Shown: in pieces, positions 6,687-15,989 of the stretch
Layout of the letters: the number at the start of each line of letters is the position of its first letter
Numbering within the stretch: the first letter of the stretch is position 1
Assembly: GCF_002483205.1 (NCBI RefSeq)
Contig: NZ_DLHM01000007.1
Location: 744,001-808,000 of the forward strand
Origin: Flavihumibacter sp. UBA7668
GTDB taxonomy: Bacteria > Bacteroidota > Bacteroidia > Chitinophagales > Chitinophagaceae
Direction: 5' to 3'
Length of the DNA stretch: 64,000 nt
Notes under the pieces: model-generated
What the model was told of the DNA's origin: nothing
Databases searched by the model: none
Seen by the model: only the letters and a program-made list of their open reading frames with translations
Made by a program: the position numbers and the translations under genes

Positions 6687-9626
6687 ATGATTCAAGAACT
6701 GCAGCAACTGAGCCGGCAATTAGAAGGTGAATTGTATTATGATGCTGCGATGCGTACTCTTTATGCAACGGATGCTTCCGCTTATCGCGAAATGCCGCTG
6801 GCGGTTGCTATTCCAAAACACGAGCAGGATATAAAGACGCTGATCGCTTTTGCAAGGAAAAATAAGACTTCGCTGATACCCCGCACAGCGGGTACTTCAT
6901 TGGCCGGACAGGTAGTAGGGTCAGGAATTGTGGTGGATGTGTCCAGAACCTTTACAAAAATTCTTGAATTAAATAAGGAGGAACACTGGGTGCGGGTACA
7001 GCCGGGTGTTGTACGGGATGAACTGAATCTGTTTTTAAAACCCCACGGACTGTTTTTTGGTCCGGAAACCAGTACCGCTAACCGTGCAATGATTGGCGGG
7101 ATGGTAGGAAATAATTCCTGTGGTTCCAATTCTGTGGTTTACAGAAGTACAAGAGAGCATTTGCTTGAAGTCAAAGCGATTCTAAGTGATGGGTCGGATG
7201 CCGAATTTAAAGCCCTAAATCTGGATGAATTTCACGCAAAATGTGAAGGGGATTCGCTGGAGAGTCAGATCTATCGTCGGGTTCGTTCACTGCTTAGCGA
7301 TTATACTAATCAGGATGAAATCCGTCGTGAGTTTCCGAAAAAAACAGTGGAGCGAAGAAATACCGGCTATGCAGTGGATTTGTTACTGGAGACGGCTCCC
7401 TTTACTGCAGGACAACCTGATTTTAATTTCTGTTCTCTGATAGCAGGTTCCGAAGGAACCCTGGCATTTTTGACGGAAATCAAAGTGAATGTAGTGCCTT
7501 TGCCTCCTAAGGAAACCGGTTTGCTATGTGTGCATTTTAATTCAATTGATGAGTCATTAAGGGCCAATCTGATTGCATTGAAGTATCGTCCGAGTGCCAG
7601 TGAACTTATTGATCATTATATTCTGGAATGCACCAAACAGAACCGAGAGCAAATGCAGAACCGGTTTTTTGTACAAGGCGATCCGGGTGCCATTTTGGTA
7701 GTGGAGTTTGCGCGTTCAACCAGAGAAGAAATAGAAGCAGCTGCTGCTGCCTGTGAAACTGAAATGCGTGCAGCGGGCCTGGGCTATCATTTTCCATTGT
7801 TGTTTGGAACAGATACTAAAAAGATCTGGACACTGCGTAAAGCCGGCTTGGGACTACTTTCTAATCTGCCGGGTGATGAAAAGGCAGTTCCGGTGATTGA
7901 AGATACGGCGGTGGATGTGGAGGATTTGCCCGCCTTCATCCGGGAATTTAATGAGATTTTGACCAAACACGGATTGTATTCCGTGCATTATGCGCATGCG
8001 GGATCAGGTGAATTGCATTTGAGACCGATCATCAATTTGAAGACAGAAGAAGGGAATCGAATGTTTCGGGTGATCGCGGAAGAAATAGCAACGCTGGTAA
8101 AAAAATACAAAGGATCGCTCAGTGGTGAACATGGAGATGGGAGACTGCGTGGTGAGTTTATAAAACAAATGGTGGGAGAGAAGAATTACCAATTGCTTAG
8201 AGAAATTAAAAAAGTCTGGGATCCTTCCAATATTTTCAATCCAAATAAGATTGTTGATACACCTCCGATGGATACGATGTTGCGCTACACTCCCGGACAA
8301 CAAACACCTTCCTTCAAAACGGTGTTTCGTTATCATAATCAGGATGTATTACAGCATGCGGAGCAATGTAATGGATCAGGAGATTGCCGGAAAACGCATC
8401 TGAGTGGCGGTACGATGTGTCCATCCTATATGGCTACCCGAAATGAAAAAGATACAACAAGAGCGAGAGCTAATATTTTGCGTGAGTTTCTGACAAGATC
8501 CGAAAAGGCCAACCGGTTTGATCATGAAGAGATCAAGGAGGTAATGGATTTATGCCTGAGTTGCAAGGCCTGTAAAAGTGAATGTCCGTCGAATGTGGAT
8601 ATGGCCAAACTGAAAGCCGAATTTTTACAGCAGTATTATGATAGCAATGGAGTGCCATTACGAAGCAGGCTGATCGCGAATTTCTCGTTGTCCGCAAAGC
8701 TGGGTTCCATCGCACCCGGACTTTACAACTTTGCCATGACAAATAAGGTGGTGAGTAAATGGGTTAAAAATTTTGCGGGATTTGCACAGGAAAGATCAAT
8801 GCCTACACTGGCAGGCACCACCCTCAGGGCCTGGTTCAAAAATCATCATCCGCAGCTGGAGAACCTAAATGAAAATTCACCGCGAAGGGTGTATTTGTTC
8901 TGTGATGAATTCACGAATTACAATGATGTGGAAATCGGGCAGAAGGCGATCCTGTTACTGGAACGATTGGGCTATGAGGTGGTAATTCCGGAGCATGAGG
9001 AAAGTGGAAGAAGTTGGATGTCGAAGGGATTAATCCGTCATGCAAAAGGAATTGCCAACCGGAATATTGCGAAACTTAGGCCCTTGATTTCAGATGAAAC
9101 ACCGTTGATAGGAATTGAACCATCAGCTATATTAACATTTCGTGATGAGTACATTGATTTGGCTGATGATGCGTTACTGGAAGATGCACGGGCACTGGCC
9201 CAACATGTGTATATGATAGATGAGTTTATTGCAAGGGAAATCAGTATGGCCAGGATTTCGCCGGAAAAATTCACCAAAGAAAAACGGTCCATAAAGCTAC
9301 ATGGACATTGTCAGCAGAAAGCGATTTCATCCGTTGGTCCATCTGTTCAATTATTATCCCTTCCTGAAAATTATACAGTCGAAACAATACCTTCCGGCTG
9401 TTGTGGTATGGCCGGCTCTTTTGGCTATGAAAAGGAACATTATGAGATTTCCATGAAAGTGGGAGAATTGGTTCTCTTGCCAAGTGTTCGATCAGCATCA
9501 GAAGATACAATTATTGCAGCGCCTGGAACTTCCTGCAGGCATCAGATAAAGGATGGAACGGGAAGAAAAGCGAAACATCCGGTGGAAGTGTTGTATGAGG
9601 CGTTGGAAGTGAAAACGATCATTTAA
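6687..9626 (+). CDS. FAD/Fe-S 2-hydroxyacid dehydrogenase (YdiJ/Dld type)
   Basis: A 979-aa three-part fusion: an N-terminal FAD-binding PCMH domain (about 25-260, with P-R-T-A-G-T-S-L-A-G-Q), a FAD-oxidase C-terminal domain (about 265-535, with S-G-E-H-G-D-G-R-L-R-G-E-F), a ferredoxin-like Fe-S domain (Cys561, Cys567, Cys578 and Cys623-x2-Cys626-x2-Cys629-x3-Cys633), and a C-terminal cysteine-rich domain with G-C-C-G (Cys905, Cys906). Proteins of this size and order oxidise D-2-hydroxyacids such as D-lactate or D-2-hydroxyglutarate and pass electrons to the respiratory chain. No signal peptide, so cytoplasmic or on the inner membrane face. It follows the fucosidase by 54 bp and its stop overlaps the next start (TAATG). 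A paralogue lies at 32538. Substrate not determined by sequence. Confidence 0.92.
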   Translation: MIQELQQLSRQLEGELYYDAAMRTLYATDASAYREMPLAVAIPKHEQDIKTLIAFARKNKTSLIPRTAGTSLAGQVVGSGIVVDVSRTFTKILELNKEEHWVRVQPGVVRDELNLFLKPHGLFFGPETSTANRAMIGGMVGNNSCGSNSVVYRSTREHLLEVKAILSDGSDAEFKALNLDEFHAKCEGDSLESQIYRRVRSLLSDYTNQDEIRREFPKKTVERRNTGYAVDLLLETAPFTAGQPDFNFCSLIAGSEGTLAFLTEIKVNVVPLPPKETGLLCVHFNSIDESLRANLIALKYRPSASELIDHYILECTKQNREQMQNRFFVQGDPGAILVVEFARSTREEIEAAAAACETEMRAAGLGYHFPLLFGTDTKKIWTLRKAGLGLLSNLPGDEKAVPVIEDTAVDVEDLPAFIREFNEILTKHGLYSVHYAHAGSGELHLRPIINLKTEEGNRMFRVIAEEIATLVKKYKGSLSGEHGDGRLRGEFIKQMVGEKNYQLLREIKKVWDPSNIFNPNKIVDTPPMDTMLRYTPGQQTPSFKTVFRYHNQDVLQHAEQCNGSGDCRKTHLSGGTMCPSYMATRNEKDTTRARANILREFLTRSEKANRFDHEEIKEVMDLCLSCKACKSECPSNVDMAKLKAEFLQQYYDSNGVPLRSRLIANFSLSAKLGSIAPGLYNFAMTNKVVSKWVKNFAGFAQERSMPTLAGTTLRAWFKNHHPQLENLNENSPRRVYLFCDEFTNYNDVEIGQKAILLLERLGYEVVIPEHEESGRSWMSKGLIRHAKGIANRNIAKLRPLISDETPLIGIEPSAILTFRDEYIDLADDALLEDARALAQHVYMIDEFIAREISMARISPEKFTKEKRSIKLHGHCQQKAISSVGPSVQLLSLPENYTVETIPSGCCGMAGSFGYEKEHYEISMKVGELVLLPSVRSASEDTIIAAPGTSCRHQIKDGTGRKAKHPVEVLYEALEVKTII

Positions 9627-11035
9627 TGCATAAAAATAAATCGGCCAGTATAAATCATTGGTTTAATCTGTATTATAAACAACTCAGATGGTTTATACTG
9701 GCGATTATAGCTTTGCCATTTTTAGCGATTTCATATTTTGTTCATCCAATGGGGGATGACTACTGGATTACTTCATTGGTAAGAGAGCATGGATATGTTG
9801 AAGCTCAGATCATGCTTTATAAATCGATTACAGCGCGCTATACATTATTAGCCATAGCTGGAGCCAGTCCGCTTAGTTTTGGCAATTTTTGGTTATATAA
9901 AATCATACCTCTTATTTATGTATTTCTTTTTTGGGGAATACTTTCCTACTTTTTTCAATCATATATATGTAAAGTGGCGAAGAATGCTGATATTTTTTTC
10001 CTTAGTGCTGTTATAACTGTCACTTATTTGGCAGTGATGCCCGGACTTGGTGAAGGAGTTTTTTGGTTTTCTTCACTGGTCTCCTACCAATTTGGGATCT
10101 TGTTTTTTCTCTTATGGCTGGCATGCTGGAATTGGTATTACAGGTACAAAAGTGGAAGTCTATTTTACGCTGTGGCAACCTGCACGCTATTGGTAATGTT
10201 ATCCGGATTAAATGAATTGTTTGCAATGTTGGCCACAGGATTAATTTTTATAATACTCAGTATCAAAATTTATTCAGGTAAAAATAGCAGGCTGGAATAT
10301 ATAATGTTGATTCTTATTGCTGTTGCCTGGTGGTTCTTATTAAGCGCACAATCATTCAGTGACAGGTATGTAGCAGTACCCAAAAAAAATGAAATTGCAA
10401 TTGTTAGTGCAGTTGGTTACGCAATTGCACAAGTTGGGTATCATGTACTCAAATGTCTATTAAATCCGTTTTTGTGGATCGGATTTTTACTTGGGGCCGG
10501 AGCTTTTGAGAGACTTTTACCATACATTCAAGTCGACCAAAGAATGCTTAAAAAAAGGGCACTTTTACTTTTTTTTACTTGTGGAATTTCCATGTTGTTA
10601 GTTTCGTTTATGACCTATTATTTTATTGATATCAGGCTGGTACCTTTACGGGTTACGAACCTTATTATTTTTATTTTATTTTCTGCGTTGTTGTTGGCAG
10701 GTATGTTGGCATCTGAAAAACTCAGGCAACACAGGTATAACAAATTGCAACAAATCGTTTATCAATTCAGGTTCCTGATAATTACCAGTTTTTTTTTGAT
10801 TGGTTTTTTTACGAAAAATAATGTCAGCGCTGCTTATTCCGCACTTGTCAGTGGAGAGTTGAACCGTTATGACCAGCAAATGAAAGATCGATACCAGCTG
10901 TTGAAAAATTGTCAAACGGATACCTGTAAACTACCTTTGTTAAAGGATATTCCTATTATTATACGCTACTCGATAGTAGATAATGATCCGCATTTGGCGG
11001 AGTATTTTAGAAAAAAAATTGTATATATAGAATGA
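9626..11035 (+). CDS. Polytopic membrane protein, DUF6056-like
   Basis: A 469-aa integral membrane protein with about ten predicted helices and a short loop after the first helix carrying H-P-M-G-D-D-Y-W. An acidic pair in the first extracytoplasmic loop is typical of GT-C-fold glycosyltransferases, and the overall pattern fits the DUF6056 family, whose members are often near glycan-assembly genes. The C-terminal ~70 residues are soluble and hold two cysteines (K-N-C-Q-T-D-T-C-K). Translation is coupled to the FAD/Fe-S gene (TAATG) and to the GH2 gene (ATGA). The local sequence is visibly more A+T-rich than its neighbours. The glycosyltransferase idea is inference; the membrane topology is clear. 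Confidence 0.8.
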   Translation: MHKNKSASINHWFNLYYKQLRWFILAIIALPFLAISYFVHPMGDDYWITSLVREHGYVEAQIMLYKSITARYTLLAIAGASPLSFGNFWLYKIIPLIYVFLFWGILSYFFQSYICKVAKNADIFFLSAVITVTYLAVMPGLGEGVFWFSSLVSYQFGILFFLLWLACWNWYYRYKSGSLFYAVATCTLLVMLSGLNELFAMLATGLIFIILSIKIYSGKNSRLEYIMLILIAVAWWFLLSAQSFSDRYVAVPKKNEIAIVSAVGYAIAQVGYHVLKCLLNPFLWIGFLLGAGAFERLLPYIQVDQRMLKKRALLLFFTCGISMLLVSFMTYYFIDIRLVPLRVTNLIIFILFSALLLAGMLASEKLRQHRYNKLQQIVYQFRFLIITSFFLIGFFTKNNVSAAYSALVSGELNRYDQQMKDRYQLLKNCQTDTCKLPLLKDIPIIIRYSIVDNDPHLAEYFRKKIVYIE

Positions 11036-13680
11036 AGGAAAATATCATGTGCATGAAATATTTATATATTCTACTGGGATTAATCCTATGTAACCATACC
11101 TATGCGCAAAAGGCGTATGAACTTAACAATGGTTGGAAATGTGCTCCTGTTTCACAGGTTCAGGAAGATGGTAAACTTATTTCCGCACCTGATTATGTAC
11201 TGAATAATTGGGAACCGGCGGTTGTACCCGGAACGGTTCTGACAACCATGCTGGAAAATGGGAAAGTACCGGATCCGTTTATAGGTATGAATAACACCAG
11301 GATTCCCGATATCTATCATACGGGTGGTGCTTATTATACCTATTGGTTTGTGAAAGATTTTACGGAGAAAATTGCGGTTGGGGAGAATGTTTGGTTACAT
11401 CTGCGAGGTGTCAATTACAGTTGCGATGTTTTCGTTAATGGTCAGAAGCTTAACAGGGAGCGTCATCATGGAATGTTCCTGCGTCAGTCCTATAATATCA
11501 GCAAGTATATAAAATCTGATGGAAAGAACCGGCTGGCCGTAATTGTTTATCCTCCGGCTGAACCCGGTAATCCGAATGGTGGTCAGGGTGGTGATGGCAC
11601 TATTGCAAAGAATGTAGCGCATCAGTACGTGGCAGGTTGGGATTGGATCCAGCCAATCCGTGATAGAAATACAGGTATTTGGGATAAGGTGCTGATTGAA
11701 AAAACCGGCAGTGTTAATATTCAAAATCCTCATATTGTTACACTTGTACCGGGAAAAAGAATGCCTGACAGCGATCAGCAGCCGGCTACCTTAAAAGTTG
11801 CTGCCGAATTGAATAATAGTTCAAGTTCTTCTGTTAGTGGCCAGCTTCGTTATTCTATCAATGGAAAAACCATCACTAAAACAGTTGTCCTGAAGCCGAA
11901 TGCAGTAACGGAAATTAAGTTACCGGATCACCAAATCATGCATCCAAAACTGTGGTGGCCTAATGGGTATGGCGAACAATATTTGTATCCGCTGAAAATT
12001 GAATTTATTTCAGCAGGCAGGGTTTCGGATGAGGAACATTTACAGGTTGGTGTTCGGGAAATCAAAGCAGACTGGAACAGCACCACAAGAAGCAAACAAA
12101 TTTGGGTAAACGGACAACCTGTATTCATTAAAGGAGCAAACTGGATCATATCTGACGCTATGCTTCGGTTTAGTAAGGAACGATATAATGCGGAGATCCG
12201 TTTCCATCGTGATATGAATCTCAATCTGATCCGGATCTGGGGAGGAGCAATCTCTGAACGGCCGGAGTTTTATGAGGCCTGTGATAAATATGGATTATTG
12301 GTAATGCAGGATTTCTGGGGTTCGGGTGATTGCAATGGTCGGTGGGTAGACCCAATGAAAAAAGATGATCAATGGACAAGGAGAAATTATCCGGATGATC
12401 ATAAACTCTTTCTAACATCAGCAGCTGATCAAATAAAAATGATCAGAAACTATGCATCACTCGCTATGTGGTGTGGCGGTAATGAAATCACCTTACCACA
12501 GGATATTCAAACCCCGTTGCGGGATTCCATTTTACCGACATTGGATGGTACGAGATGGTTTGTTGATTATTCGAATTCAGATGATATGTCCTTTAATTTT
12601 CTGGGTGGTAATGGAGACGGCCCTTACGGCATTCAACAGCTGAAAACTTTTTTCAATCACCGTACCTGGCCGTTTAATTCTGAAATCGGATCAGTTGGTA
12701 CAGGTGATTATCAGTCGCTCGAAAGATTTTTACCAAATGAGAATATGGTGCCGCCTGATTATACTGCGGAAACAAGAAAGGAAATAGTTGACTCTGTTTG
12801 GCAATATCACAAGTATATTGGTTATAATAACCATATCAATGCGTATGGAAAAACGGCTGATTTAAAAGAGTGGGCGCGTAAAGCGCAGTTGGTAAATTAT
12901 GATCAGTACCGGTCTCTAATGGAAGGGTTCAGTTCAAGAATGTGGGAATGGTATACGGGCGTTATTATATGGAAAACACAAAATCCATGGACAGCATTAC
13001 GGGGACAGATGTATGATTATTACCTTGATCCGAATGCCTGTTTATATGGATTGAGAAAAGGATCTGCGCCGATCAATTTCTTTTTCAATCATGCTGATAC
13101 CAGCTTGCATTTAATCAATAATACCTTCATTCATCAATATGATCTGATGCTGGTAATGAGTTTGTATGATAAAGATGGAAAGGAAAAAAGCCTGGGACAG
13201 GTTTTTGCAGAAATAGGACCTTCCACGAGCCGGATTGTAACACATCTCAACAGACAGATTCGTGAGGCAACAAAGGAGGAAGGTGCATTTCTTTCATTGA
13301 GGATTCTAAATCTCAAAAAAGAAATAGTATCAGATAACCTGTATTGGTTGCCGGATGCTGAAGGCAATTATTCAGGCCTGAGCAGGATGCCAAAAGCCGA
13401 TGCACAAATTAATGCAAGGCTGGTAGGTACCGGTAAAATTGAAGTGAGTATTACTGCACCTGCAGGTGGACCAATTTCTTTTTTCAATCGTTATTCCTTA
13501 GTGGATCCTGCCACCAAAAAGCGTTTGTTACCGGTATTTTATGAGGATAATTATGTGTCGGTTTTACCGGGACAAACAAAAAAAATATTGTTGGAATTTA
13601 CTGAGGCTGGTAATAAAATGCCATTGGTTGCGGTAGAAGGTTGGAATCAGGGTGAGCAGTTTATTGAAGTGAAGAGATAA
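11032..13680 (+). CDS. GH2 beta-mannosidase / exo-beta-glucosaminidase-like enzyme
   Basis: A secreted GH2 glycosidase of up to 882 aa. The ATG at 11032 overlaps the previous stop; the ATG at 11047, preceded by GAAGGA, is an alternative, and residues MKYLYILLGLILCNHTYA form the signal peptide in either case. Order: N-terminal jelly-roll (about 25-215, with G-W-D-W-I-Q-P-I-R-D-R-N-T-G-I-W), immunoglobulin-like domain (about 220-350), TIM barrel (about 355-690) and C-terminal beta-domains. The acid/base is Glu485 in W-C-G-G-N-E and the predicted nucleophile is Glu551 in N-S-E-I-G. This arrangement is that of the GH2 branch holding exo-beta-D-glucosaminidase and mannosylglycoprotein endo-beta-mannosidase rather than LacZ. 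Its stop codon directly abuts the stop of the convergent lipoprotein gene. Exact substrate uncertain. Confidence 0.92.
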   Translation: MKENIMCMKYLYILLGLILCNHTYAQKAYELNNGWKCAPVSQVQEDGKLISAPDYVLNNWEPAVVPGTVLTTMLENGKVPDPFIGMNNTRIPDIYHTGGAYYTYWFVKDFTEKIAVGENVWLHLRGVNYSCDVFVNGQKLNRERHHGMFLRQSYNISKYIKSDGKNRLAVIVYPPAEPGNPNGGQGGDGTIAKNVAHQYVAGWDWIQPIRDRNTGIWDKVLIEKTGSVNIQNPHIVTLVPGKRMPDSDQQPATLKVAAELNNSSSSSVSGQLRYSINGKTITKTVVLKPNAVTEIKLPDHQIMHPKLWWPNGYGEQYLYPLKIEFISAGRVSDEEHLQVGVREIKADWNSTTRSKQIWVNGQPVFIKGANWIISDAMLRFSKERYNAEIRFHRDMNLNLIRIWGGAISERPEFYEACDKYGLLVMQDFWGSGDCNGRWVDPMKKDDQWTRRNYPDDHKLFLTSAADQIKMIRNYASLAMWCGGNEITLPQDIQTPLRDSILPTLDGTRWFVDYSNSDDMSFNFLGGNGDGPYGIQQLKTFFNHRTWPFNSEIGSVGTGDYQSLERFLPNENMVPPDYTAETRKEIVDSVWQYHKYIGYNNHINAYGKTADLKEWARKAQLVNYDQYRSLMEGFSSRMWEWYTGVIIWKTQNPWTALRGQMYDYYLDPNACLYGLRKGSAPINFFFNHADTSLHLINNTFIHQYDLMLVMSLYDKDGKEKSLGQVFAEIGPSTSRIVTHLNRQIREATKEEGAFLSLRILNLKKEIVSDNLYWLPDAEGNYSGLSRMPKADAQINARLVGTGKIEVSITAPAGGPISFFNRYSLVDPATKKRLLPVFYEDNYVSVLPGQTKKILLEFTEAGNKMPLVAVEGWNQGEQFIEVKR

Positions 13681-14979
13681 TTATTTCTTTACAAATTCAA
13701 CAACATAAGTGGAATAGTACTTGCCTAAATCGGAGTATTTAAAAAACAAACGGGCTTTTTTGCCGAGTCTTAAACTGGTGCGTTTTGACTTGATATCTTC
13801 CTCTGTATTCATTGGTTGCAGAGAAGGATACCAGAGTACATGTCCGGGTTTTTCCAATAATTTCTTTGGGGCTGACCAATCCTGGGAATTGGTGCCTTTT
13901 CCAAGGTCCTTGTGCTTGTTGAAGGAGATATACAATTCATCCCCAATCCATGATTGTCCCTCTACCTTACCCATGAGCATAACCCAGCATTCCAGGTATT
14001 CATTCCAGCTGACAGACGGACCCCAGTGAAAGCCTCCGGTAGGAGAGGAGGCAGGTCCCCCACCAGCAGATGGAGGCATTTGCAGAGCTGCAATGGGTTT
14101 CCCGATTCCGTCCCAGTTTGCAGCAAAAGATTTTCCATCCCAGCGTTGGGCTTTGCCAACAGGTTGATCCAAATCTGCAATGGCAATTCGTGCTACACTA
14201 ATGCATTGTCCCGCCCATTCTTTCAGGGCGTCATAGGTTGCCGAATCATACACACCGGGATAACCGTATTCACCATAAAACAGATAAATAGAATCACCGA
14301 CTGCTACTGCGGATGGGTCGCCAACACCGCCAGCGAATGTTTTGGACGTATTATGGGGTTTCAGGATCATTCGGGCTTGTTTATCTTCTATAAAAAGTCC
14401 ACGATTTTCCCAGTTCCATCCGCCATCCACAGATTTCATCACACCAATGCGGCAAACGGCAGCTGGAGTAATACGTTCGGTTAATCCCAATGGCCATTTA
14501 TGATCGATATAGCCTTCTCTTGTAATTGAATCGTAGGGAAGGGTTTCCGGATAGTTTTCATTATGATAAATTGCGTACAAGGTTTTACCTGACACATCTT
14601 TCGTATCCTGATACACTGTTTCGAACCAGATAGCTCCGTGTAAGCCGGGCTGTCCTACCGGGGCATTTTTTGGTAAGCCCGGGGTAATATAAGCACTGGC
14701 GGGATTACTAAAAGCTTCATCTGCATTTTGTCCGCTGGAGAATTTAAGATCATTTGCCGGGCTCCAAACGGGGTCTTCACCGTATTTACCGGGAAATATG
14801 CGGAAGGTATCACCAATCCAGGCTTCTGCCATATTACAATCCACGAAGTTATTGAAGTGAAAAGTATCGGTATCAAGCAATTTAAAACCGGGATTAAATT
14901 CTTTTGAAGCAGGCTGATTGGTACAGGAGGTTATTAAAACCAGACAGGCAATAGTGATGGCAGTTTTGGGTTGTTGCAT
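13681..14979 (-). CDS. Lipoprotein with a predicted beta-propeller fold
   Basis: A 432-aa predicted lipoprotein. The start at 14979 (MQQPKTAITIACLVLITSC, Cys19) gives a clean lipobox; a longer frame to 15048 adds a sequence that does not look like a signal. The body has repeated W/Y-rich beta segments such as G-D-P-S-A-V-A-V-G-D-S-I-Y-L-F-Y and G-F-H-W-G-P-S-V-S-W-N-E-Y-L-E-C-W-V, the pattern of GH43/GH32/GH130-like five-bladed propellers. I cannot point to a confident catalytic triad, so it may bind or hydrolyse glycans. It lies alone on the minus strand, tail-to-tail with the GH2 gene with no spacer. No function is claimed beyond the likely fold. Confidence 0.8.
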   Translation of the reverse strand: MQQPKTAITIACLVLITSCTNQPASKEFNPGFKLLDTDTFHFNNFVDCNMAEAWIGDTFRIFPGKYGEDPVWSPANDLKFSSGQNADEAFSNPASAYITPGLPKNAPVGQPGLHGAIWFETVYQDTKDVSGKTLYAIYHNENYPETLPYDSITREGYIDHKWPLGLTERITPAAVCRIGVMKSVDGGWNWENRGLFIEDKQARMILKPHNTSKTFAGGVGDPSAVAVGDSIYLFYGEYGYPGVYDSATYDALKEWAGQCISVARIAIADLDQPVGKAQRWDGKSFAANWDGIGKPIAALQMPPSAGGGPASSPTGGFHWGPSVSWNEYLECWVMLMGKVEGQSWIGDELYISFNKHKDLGKGTNSQDWSAPKKLLEKPGHVLWYPSLQPMNTEEDIKSKRTSLRLGKKARLFFKYSDLGKYYSTYVVEFVKK

Positions 14980-15129
14980 GAGGCCAATTTGTAAGTACTG
15001 TATTAATATACGACAATTCGCTTGCAGGCAAAAAGAAGGTTCAATCAAATTAATTAAGTAATTGTAGTTTATTACCTGATCCTATAGAGGGTCATTGAAG
15101 TATTTAGAAAGATTAAATCGCGAAAAGAA

Positions 15130-15281
15130 ATGTATTGGATCAGATTGACCTTTCTTGTATTTGGGGTTATAACATTAATATATTTCGGTACAAAGGATAT
15201 GCTGTTTTATTTCTTCTTGCATTGTTATTTACAGGAATCAATCTTTATATAGTCTTATTCAGAATGAAGACTGTCCAATAA
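15130..15281 (+). pseudogene. Possible frameshifted small two-helix membrane protein
   Basis: The frame from ATG 15130 begins MYWIRLTFLVFGVITLIYF and stops at 15252 after a non-hydrophobic-looking end. In the frame one base back, the stretch from about 15186 reads RYKGYAVLFLLALLFTG and on to IVLFRMKTVQ with a stop at 15279. Joined, the two would make a ~50-aa protein with two membrane helices and a basic tail, as if one base had been lost near 15175-15185. This is a composition-based reading without a known homologue; chance is possible. Confidence 0.25.
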
Positions 15282-15283
15282 AA

Positions 15284-15299
15284 AAGTTTAAATAAACTT
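15284..15299. repeat. Inverted repeat AAGTTTA-AA-TAAACTT
   Basis: A perfect 7-bp inverted repeat with a 2-bp centre, about 140 bp upstream of the preferred sigma-gene start. It could be an operator or just A+T-rich sequence; no second copy was noticed. Confidence 0.3.
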
Positions 15300-15441
15300 C
15301 AACTTAAGGCATCGCACAAAAAAATATATGACAGCATGAAAATTTTTCAGGCTATTTTTTTATTAATTTCATGTGAACCAAGACTACTAATGAACTGTGA
15401 AAGGCGTGACTGATACTTATAGCCTCCATTCAGGTAAGGAA

Positions 15442-15936
15442 ATGGAAAATGAATTTGAAGTATTATTCAAAGAACATAACCAATCCGTTTACCTGCTCGC
15501 CTTTAAGGTTACTAAATCACACCAGCAGGCTTGCGATATTATGCAGGATGTGTTTGTGAAATTATGGGAATCAAGGCTTCAGTGGGAAGAAATCCGCAAT
15601 TTTGAAGCCTGGTTACATCGGGTTACCCGCAATCGTCTGATAGATTTTCTTCGAAAAGTAGCTGCAGATCATCGGCTTCAGGAAAAATTATGGAATACGT
15701 TGCAACTAAATCAGGAATCTTCAGAAACAGCGTTGGATTTGAAAGAGTCTGCCGCGATACTTCAGGGAATAGTAAATGAATTACCCCCCCAACGTAAGCT
15801 TGTGTATCAGTTAAGTCGGGATAAAGGTCTTAATTATAACGAAATTGCGGAGGAATTATCAATATCCCGTCATACTGTCAAGAATCAATTATCCAATGCT
15901 TTAAGATTTCTGCAAAAAAAGTTGACCCTGGAATAG
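15442..15936 (+). CDS. FecI-type ECF sigma factor
   Basis: A 164-aa ECF sigma factor (an upstream in-frame GTG at 15397 would add 15 residues). Region 2 covers about residues 5-75 (F-K-E-H-N-Q-S-V-Y-L-L-A-F-K-V-T, then D-I-M-Q-D-V-F-V-K-L-W-E and N-F-E-A-W-L-H-R-V-T-R-N). Region 4 covers about 108-158 with L-P-P-Q-R-K-L-V-Y-Q-L-S-R-D-K-G-L-N-Y and E-I-A-E-E-L-S-I-S-R-H-T-V-K-N-Q. These are the patterns of the Bacteroidota FecI/RpoE group. The FecR anti-sigma gene follows after 53 bp, then the STN-bearing SusC. The expected logic is that substrate binding by SusC signals through FecR to free this sigma factor, which then raises transcription of the downstream uptake genes. The mechanism is known for the family and inferred here. 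Confidence 0.93.
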   Translation: MENEFEVLFKEHNQSVYLLAFKVTKSHQQACDIMQDVFVKLWESRLQWEEIRNFEAWLHRVTRNRLIDFLRKVAADHRLQEKLWNTLQLNQESSETALDLKESAAILQGIVNELPPQRKLVYQLSRDKGLNYNEIAEELSISRHTVKNQLSNALRFLQKKLTLE

Positions 15937-15989
15937 GAACATCTCATCACATCTTCGTCATATAAGAAGATGTCCATAACATCATCCCA

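Larger units (their letters stand above)
14980..15441. other. Gene-poor spacer between divergent genes
   Basis: About 460 bp, A+T-rich, between the 5' ends of the lipoprotein gene and the FecI-type sigma gene. It should hold the promoters of both. I see a possible broken small membrane-protein gene (15130-15281) and a near-perfect inverted repeat (15284-15299), but no clear TTTG/TAnnTTTG promoter pair and no RNA gene. Confidence 0.6.

Noticed and set aside
13954..14484. Plus-strand open frame of about 176 codons opposite the lipoprotein at 13681-14979
   Set aside because: The minus-strand frame has a signal peptide, lipobox and consistent beta-propeller pattern; the plus-strand frame has none.
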